A stretch of DNA of 5,244 bases from positions 1 through 5,244 of the forward strand of contig VGOX01000200.1 in NCBI GenBank assembly GCA_016875755.1, written 5' to 3'. The position numbers and the translations under genes were made by a program. Shown one piece after another: positions 1 to 5,244 of this stretch (position 1 is its first letter; the number at the start of each line of letters is the position of its first letter). A model generated the notes under the pieces. The model searched no databases, had not been told where the DNA came from, and saw nothing but the letters and a program-made list of their open reading frames with translations. Origin of the DNA: Chloroflexota bacterium (GTDB lineage Bacteria; Chloroflexota; Anaerolineae; Anaerolineales; Villigracilaceae).

Positions 1-541
1 AACCGTCATAATAGGTGGCAGTATTGACAATCTGAGGATTGAGCTTGTCCCACATCTTCAAAGAGGCTGCCTGCCCCAAAAATCGATGGCGTGGAACCGT
101 GCCCTGTTTCCCCGTGTACGCATCGTACATCATCAAACCAAGTTTGATGATGAGCGAGCCGCGCTCCGAGGGTTTATCAAGCCAGCCCAAAAATTTAAGC
201 GGCGCGTTGAAGATCCCAGACAAATATTTGAAGATGGGAATCGTCGTCGGCAACGGCTGAACGAGATGCGGCGCATTCTGGATCATGCGATTGCGTTCCC
301 GTACCGCTTCACGCACCAGACGGAATTCTCCATTTTCGAGATACCGAATCCCGCCATGTGCCATATGCGAAGATGCCGCGCTCGCGCCTGAGCAAAAATC
401 GGCTCGGTCTACAAGCAAAACATCCACGCCGTTGAGTGCAAGGTCACGAAATGTACCAATGCCGTTGATCCCAGCGCCAACGATCAGCACCGAAACCTGC
501 GGGTTTGCTTTGAGAGAGGAAAGGATTTCGTTTCGATTCAT
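1..541 (-). CDS. glpD: FAD-dependent glycerol-3-phosphate dehydrogenase, N-terminal part (3' end outside window)
   Basis: Partial gene: 180 codons are open from the ATG at 541 to the left edge with no stop. The product should oxidise sn-glycerol 3-phosphate to dihydroxyacetone phosphate with FAD and pass electrons to the quinone pool at the membrane. Seen: a hydrophobic strand and Rossmann FAD motif GAGING (residues 22-27), an acidic residue ending the second strand (Asp45 in LLVDR), the family segment SGASAASSHMAHGGIRYLE (51-69), the helix FRLVREAVRERN (73-84), NAPHLVQPLP (89-98), GLMMYDAYTG (135-144) and YYDG at the edge. About 20 residues between PIFKY and KLGLMMYD (roughly 107-130) look like extra length relative to the GlpD proteins I recall. 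The start was chosen because MNRNE places the FAD motif at the usual distance. Its SD is weak (GGAA, 7 bases upstream). An in-frame ATG at 574 behind AAAGG would add 11 residues but lies inside an inverted repeat. The gene follows glpK by 70 bases, so co-transcription is likely. GlpA or a glycerol-3-phosphate oxidase remains possible without the C-terminal part. Confidence 0.9.
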   Translation of the reverse strand, partial: MNRNEILSSLKANPQVSVLIVGAGINGIGTFRDLALNGVDVLLVDRADFCSGASAASSHMAHGGIRYLENGEFRLVREAVRERNRMIQNAPHLVQPLPTTIPIFKYLSGIFNAPLKFLGWLDKPSERGSLIIKLGLMMYDAYTGKQGTVPRHRFLGQAASLKMWDKLNPQIVNTATYYDG

Positions 542-553
542 AGTGAGTTCCAA

Positions 554-600
554 GTAACAGGTTACAAGTTGCATCCAACCTTTAACTTGTAACCTGTAAC
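554..600. repeat. Inverted repeat (17-base arms) between glpK and glpD
   Basis: The arms at 554-570 (gtaacaggttacaagtt) and 584-600 (aacttgtaacctgtaac) are complementary at 16 of 17 positions; the mismatch is 556/598. The loop is 13 bases. The outer part of the left arm is itself nearly palindromic (gtaac-ag-gttac). The repeat fills most of the 70-base gap. In the glpD transcript direction no U-run follows, so it is not a standard terminator. The sense-strand loop carries AAAGG and an ATG in frame with glpD. It could be a dispersed REP-like or MITE-like element, an mRNA stability or processing hairpin, or a translational control element; the window alone cannot tell. Confidence 0.85.
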
Positions 601-611
601 ATTCAACTGCC

Positions 612-2117
612 TTATTCGACCCAATCAAACGTGCGCTTGACGGCTTTTTTCCAACTTGAGTATAAACCCGCGCGGCGCTTCGCGTCCATTTTCGGAGACC
701 ATTCTTTATCGCGTCCCCAGTTCTTTTTCAACTCGTCGGTATTCTTCCAGAAACCAACAGCAAGCCCCGCCGCGTAGGCAGCGCCGAGCGCCGTCGTCTC
801 CGCCACTTTCGGGCGCACCACTGGCACATTCAAAATATCCGACTGGAACTGCATCAGCAATTCATTGAAGACCATGCCTCCATCCACTTTCAACGTGCGG
901 AGTTTCACGCCAGAATCTTTTTCCATCGCATCCAACACTTCGCGGGTCTGATAGGCAGTCGCCTCGAGTGCTGCACGCGCAATGTGACCTTTGTTCACGT
1001 AACGCGTCATGCCCACGATCACGCCGCGTGCATCAGATTTCCAATACGGCGCGTACAATCCGCTAAAAGCAGGGACGAAGTAAATCCCGCCGTTATCTTC
1101 GACGGAGTTCGCCACCGCCTCCACCTCCGCCGACGATTGGATCATCCCCATGTTATCTCTCAGCCACTGGATCAGCGCCCCCGTGATGGCAATCGAACCT
1201 TCCAACGCATAGACAGGTTTCTTATTCCCGATCTTATACCCAAGCGTGGTCAGCAACCCCGCCTTGCTTTGGACAGGTTTCTCGCCCGTATTCAACAGCA
1301 TGAAACAGCCCGTGCCATAGGTGTTCTTTGCTTCACCCACTTTGAAACAAGTCTGCCCGAACAACGCCGCCTGCTGGTCTCCAAGATCACCTGCAACGGG
1401 AATGCCCTGCAACACACCCATTTTGATATTTCCATACACCTCTGAAGATGACTTGATCTCAGGCAGCATGGTACGTGGAATACCCATCACCTTCAAGATT
1501 TCATCATCCCAATCAAGGGTATTTAAATTCATCAACATTGTGCGTGACGCATTGGTCACATCGGTGACATGCTTGCCCGCCGTCAAGTTCCAGATCAGCC
1601 AGGTATCGATATTGCCGAATAACAATTCCCCTTTTTGGGCCTTTGCCTTTGCACCCTTCACATTATCCAAAATCCATTTGATCTTGGGGCCCGAAAAATA
1701 TGTCGCCAGCGGCAAGCCTGTCTTTTTCCTGAACCTATCCTGACCGCCCGTTTTCGCAAATTTTGAAATGATGACATCCGTCCGCGTATCCTGCCAGACA
1801 ATGGCATTGTAGATGGGTTTGCCCGTCTTCCTATCCCATACCACCGTCGTTTCACGCTGATTCGTCACGCCTACCGCCGCGATCTGATCGCTGGTGACTG
1901 ACATAGTATATTGTCTGCTGGCTTTCTTCAACGCCCCCTGCATCACTTCCTGCGTCCTTTCCAGGATCTCGAGCGGGTCATGCTCCACCCAGCCTGGTTT
2001 CGGATAAATCTGTCTGTGTTCCTTTTGGTCAACCGCGATCACATTCCCGCCGTGATCGAAAATAATAAATCGTGTGCTGGTGGTACCCTGATCAATTGCA
2101 GCGACATATTTGGACAT
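612..2117 (-). CDS. glpK: Glycerol kinase
   Basis: Complete, 501 residues, the usual length for GlpK. This cytoplasmic FGGY-family enzyme phosphorylates glycerol with ATP to sn-glycerol 3-phosphate. Domain I begins with the phosphate-binding segment AAIDQGTTSTRF (6-17). Glycerol-binding residues by alignment to the E. coli enzyme are Arg88-Glu89 (NQRETT), Trp108 (IVWQD), Tyr140 (TYFSG) and Asp247-Gln248 (GDQQAALFGQ). An FGGY signature follows (GVIVGMTRYVNKGHIARAAL), then the domain II nucleotide site DGGM (412-415) and ETTALGAAY (440-448). I chose the ATG at 2117 over the ATG at 2138: MSKYVAAIDQGTT is the family N-terminus, and AGGAGG sits 7 bases before 2117, inside the longer reading. The loop that holds the fructose-1,6-bisphosphate ligands Gly234/Arg236 in E. 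coli is shorter here and lacks that Arg. The HPr-phosphorylated His of Gram-positive enzymes is also absent. glpK lies between the channel gene and glpD. Confidence 0.97.
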   Translation of the reverse strand: MSKYVAAIDQGTTSTRFIIFDHGGNVIAVDQKEHRQIYPKPGWVEHDPLEILERTQEVMQGALKKASRQYTMSVTSDQIAAVGVTNQRETTVVWDRKTGKPIYNAIVWQDTRTDVIISKFAKTGGQDRFRKKTGLPLATYFSGPKIKWILDNVKGAKAKAQKGELLFGNIDTWLIWNLTAGKHVTDVTNASRTMLMNLNTLDWDDEILKVMGIPRTMLPEIKSSSEVYGNIKMGVLQGIPVAGDLGDQQAALFGQTCFKVGEAKNTYGTGCFMLLNTGEKPVQSKAGLLTTLGYKIGNKKPVYALEGSIAITGALIQWLRDNMGMIQSSAEVEAVANSVEDNGGIYFVPAFSGLYAPYWKSDARGVIVGMTRYVNKGHIARAALEATAYQTREVLDAMEKDSGVKLRTLKVDGGMVFNELLMQFQSDILNVPVVRPKVAETTALGAAYAAGLAVGFWKNTDELKKNWGRDKEWSPKMDAKRRAGLYSSWKKAVKRTFDWVE

Positions 2118-2124
2118 AAGGAAG

Positions 2125-2130
2125 CCTCCT
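2125..2130 (-). promoter_or_regulatory. Ribosome binding site of glpK
   Basis: On the minus strand AGGAGG is followed by a 7-base spacer (CTTCCTT) and then ATG at 2117. This full-strength Shine-Dalgarno sequence decides the start: an in-frame ATG at 2138 lies upstream of it and would make it coding. Confidence 0.9.
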
Positions 2131-2142
2131 GCCCCCAATTGT

Positions 2143-2175
2143 AAAACAAAAAGTCCCCGCCAGAGTGACGGGGAC
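2143..2175 (-). terminator. Intrinsic terminator after the aquaporin gene
   Basis: On the minus strand a perfect 7-base-pair GC-rich stem (GTCCCCG / CGGGGAC, plus-strand arms 2169-2175 and 2153-2159) with a 9-base loop is followed at once by TTTTTGTTTT. It starts about 10 bases after the channel gene's TAG and ends about 25 bases before the glpK ATG. An A-run on the other side (AAAAGG) means the structure could also work for antisense transcription. Its place between two likely co-regulated genes suggests partial read-through or a separate glpK start. Confidence 0.88.
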
Positions 2176-2184
2176 CTTTTCTTT

Positions 2185-2961
2185 CTACTTCTTTGCAGTA
2201 CGCGCTGCAGGTTTGCGTGCTGCAGGTTTGCGAACCGCTTTTTTTACCTCAACTTCTTCGATAACGGGCTCAGCCTCCATCTCTTCTTCGTAATCTTCCT
2301 CTTCAATTGGGTTCAGGAAGTTAAAGGCCATCACCGCCAATGTGGCGCCGATCAACGGGCCGAAGAAATAGATGATGTAGGTGTACACATCTGTCAGGCT
2401 GGGCTCTGTAAAAATGGCAGGACCAATCATCCGCGCAGGGTTAAGCGAAGCGCCTGTCAAAGGTCCGCCTGCCAAAATGGCAAATGTCATCGTCGCACCA
2501 ACCGCCCATCCAGCCATATTGCCGCCTTTGCCAGCAACTACCGTGTGTAAAATGGTATTCACAAGGAAGAACGTGAGAACAAGCTCAACAACCATTGCCC
2601 AGATCGGCATTTCGTTGGTCAACACACCTACTGTCGCCGCAGGAGCAAGCGAACCGCCAACCGGGGTGACCGCGTAATGAAGGAACGCAGCCGCAGCCGC
2701 AGCACCTGCAAATTGAGCAACCCAATACATTACAGCCTGCACCCATCTGATCGTACCGTTCAATGCCAGACCAAACGTTACTGCTGGGTTGAGGTGTGCG
2801 CCGGAAATATGTCCATAGGAATAGTTATAGACTGCCAGTACAAAACCACAAGCCAGGGCTACACCCAAAAGCCCGGCGCCAACGATAGCCGCTCCAGCGC
2901 CAATGAACACGAGCGCGAAAGTGCCGATAAATTCGACAAGAAACATTTTTGTATTAGACAT
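2185..2961 (-). CDS. Aquaporin / MIP-family channel with charged C-terminal tail
   Basis: Complete, 258 residues. MIP-family channels pass water or small neutral solutes (glycerol, H2O2, metalloid acids) across the inner membrane. Seen: six hydrophobic segments (about 7-29, 31-49, 73-96, 120-142, 149-165, 193-216) and two half-helices with NPA boxes, GAHLNPAVTFG (Asn58-Ala60) and GASLNPARMIG (Asn174-Ala176). Aligned with AqpZ, the selectivity-filter residues are Cys38, Ile162, Ala171 and Arg177, which is neither the AqpZ set (F-H-T-R) nor the GlpF set (W-G-F-R). The last 40 residues leave the membrane domain: an acidic stretch (EEEDYEEEMEAEP) is followed by a basic RKPAARKPAARTAKK end. The start at 2961 (MSNTKMFLVEF) has GGAGTGAT just upstream; the ATG at 3012 would add 17 residues unlike any family N-terminus. 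The neighbour glpK suggests glycerol uptake, so glpF is possible, but the filter does not support that symbol. Confidence 0.93.
   Translation of the reverse strand: MSNTKMFLVEFIGTFALVFIGAGAAIVGAGLLGVALACGFVLAVYNYSYGHISGAHLNPAVTFGLALNGTIRWVQAVMYWVAQFAGAAAAAAFLHYAVTPVGGSLAPAATVGVLTNEMPIWAMVVELVLTFFLVNTILHTVVAGKGGNMAGWAVGATMTFAILAGGPLTGASLNPARMIGPAIFTEPSLTDVYTYIIYFFGPLIGATLAVMAFNFLNPIEEEDYEEEMEAEPVIEEVEVKKAVRKPAARKPAARTAKK
2204..2232 (-). repeat. 15-base-period tandem repeat coding the RKPAA tail of the channel
   Basis: The 14-base string gctgcaggtttgcg occurs at 2204-2217 and again, identical, at 2219-2232. The period of 15 bases keeps frame and encodes two copies of a five-residue RKPAA-type unit near the C-terminus of the aquaporin-family protein. 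Identity at synonymous positions suggests a recent duplication. Confidence 0.85.
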
Positions 2962-2964
2962 TAT

Positions 2965-2970
2965 CACTCC
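2965..2970 (-). promoter_or_regulatory. Ribosome binding site of the aquaporin gene
   Basis: The minus strand reads GGAGTGATA then ATG at 2961. GGAG lies 5 bases before the start, and the longer string resembles the anti-SD partner GGAGGTGAT with one G missing. It fixes the start at 2961 rather than at the upstream in-frame ATG at 3012. Confidence 0.8.
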
Positions 2971-3045
2971 AGGGATTTGATTTGATACACGATACAACCC
3001 TCTCCGCGTCATTCCGATGCGATGCAGGTTTTTTTTATTTTAATG

Positions 3046-3084
3046 CATAAGCGGCCATCCGTTGTTAACAGATAGCCGCTTATG
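3046..3084. repeat. Long hairpin between katG and the aquaporin gene
   Basis: The arms cataagcggc (3046-3055) and gccgcttatg (3075-3084) are perfectly complementary over 10 bases. The stem continues inward past single mismatches with two 3-base-pair blocks (3057-3059 with 3071-3073; 3061-3063 with 3067-3069), leaving a 3-base loop. It lies 43 bases past the katG stop and may end or protect the katG mRNA. In the katG direction it is followed by an A-rich run (AAAATAAAAAAAA), not a U-run, so it is not a textbook intrinsic terminator. The rest of the 166-base gap (2962-3127) shows no gene and no convincing promoter. Confidence 0.8.
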
Positions 3085-3127
3085 ATAAATCCATCTATTC
3101 CGATGAAATCGTCTGCGCCTTCATTGG

Positions 3128-5244
<2,117 letters not shown>

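Noticed and set aside
1..541. glpD as a truncated pseudogene.
   Set aside because: The frame has no internal stop and is cut only by the window edge; all expected N-terminal motifs are intact.
39..557. Overlapping plus-strand open frames of 73-101 codons at the left end.
   Set aside because: They are antisense to the glpD reading frame, which is continuous and carries the FAD motif and family segments.
984..1445. 153-codon plus-strand open frame opposite glpK.
   Set aside because: It is antisense to conserved GlpK sequence, with Arg/His-rich composition typical of shadow frames.
2118..2138. ATG at 2138 as glpK start, adding seven residues (MGAGGFL).
   Set aside because: The added codons contain the AGGAGG ribosome site of the ATG at 2117, and the family N-terminus begins at MSKYVAAIDQGTT.
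2962..3012. ATG at 3012 as start of the channel gene.
   Set aside because: The 17 extra residues are not hydrophobic or family-like, and GGAGTGAT lies inside them just before the ATG at 2961.
3037..3068. Possible promoter for the channel gene: minus-strand TTAACA (3068-3063) and TAAAAT (3042-3037).
   Set aside because: Each hexamer is a 5/6 match, but the spacer is 20 bases, too long for a normal sigma-70 promoter, and TTAACA lies in the hairpin. Kept only as a weak possibility.

Overview
The window holds four genes, all on the minus strand, so transcription runs from high to low coordinates: katG (catalase-peroxidase, 5' end outside the window), an aquaporin-family channel gene, glpK (glycerol kinase) and glpD (FAD-dependent glycerol-3-phosphate dehydrogenase, 3' end outside the window). 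Coding density is high. The three gaps are about 166, 67 and 70 bases, and each contains an inverted repeat. No RNA gene, transposase, CRISPR array or phage gene is visible.

Layout in transcription order. katG runs in from the right edge and ends at 3128. The katG-aqp gap (2962-3127) holds a long hairpin at 3046-3084 without a U-tract in the sense direction. The channel gene (2961-2185) has both NPA boxes and an unusual charged C-terminal tail. A clear intrinsic terminator (2143-2175) follows it. glpK (2117-612) starts right after the terminator behind a perfect AGGAGG. A 17-base-arm inverted repeat (554-600) separates glpK from glpD, which starts at 541 and reads off the left edge.

Function. 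The channel may admit glycerol or another small neutral solute. GlpK phosphorylates glycerol to glycerol 3-phosphate, and GlpD oxidises that to dihydroxyacetone phosphate and passes electrons to the respiratory chain. KatG removes H2O2. Its place next to this module may be chance, or may reflect peroxide made by flavin-dependent glycerol-3-phosphate oxidation or peroxide passing through the channel; the sequence does not decide this.

Organism. The mid-range GC content, Shine-Dalgarno-led starts and bacterial-type proteins indicate a bacterium. The flavour of the GlpK and GlpD proteins and the TAAC-rich intergenic inverted repeat remind me of Chloroflexota (Anaerolineae), but this is low-confidence recall. 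The genes are housekeeping or catabolic in type. The points most worth a second look are the non-canonical selectivity filter and the lysine/arginine/alanine-rich tail of the channel, the repeat with a start codon in its loop before glpD, and the terminator placed between channel and kinase.
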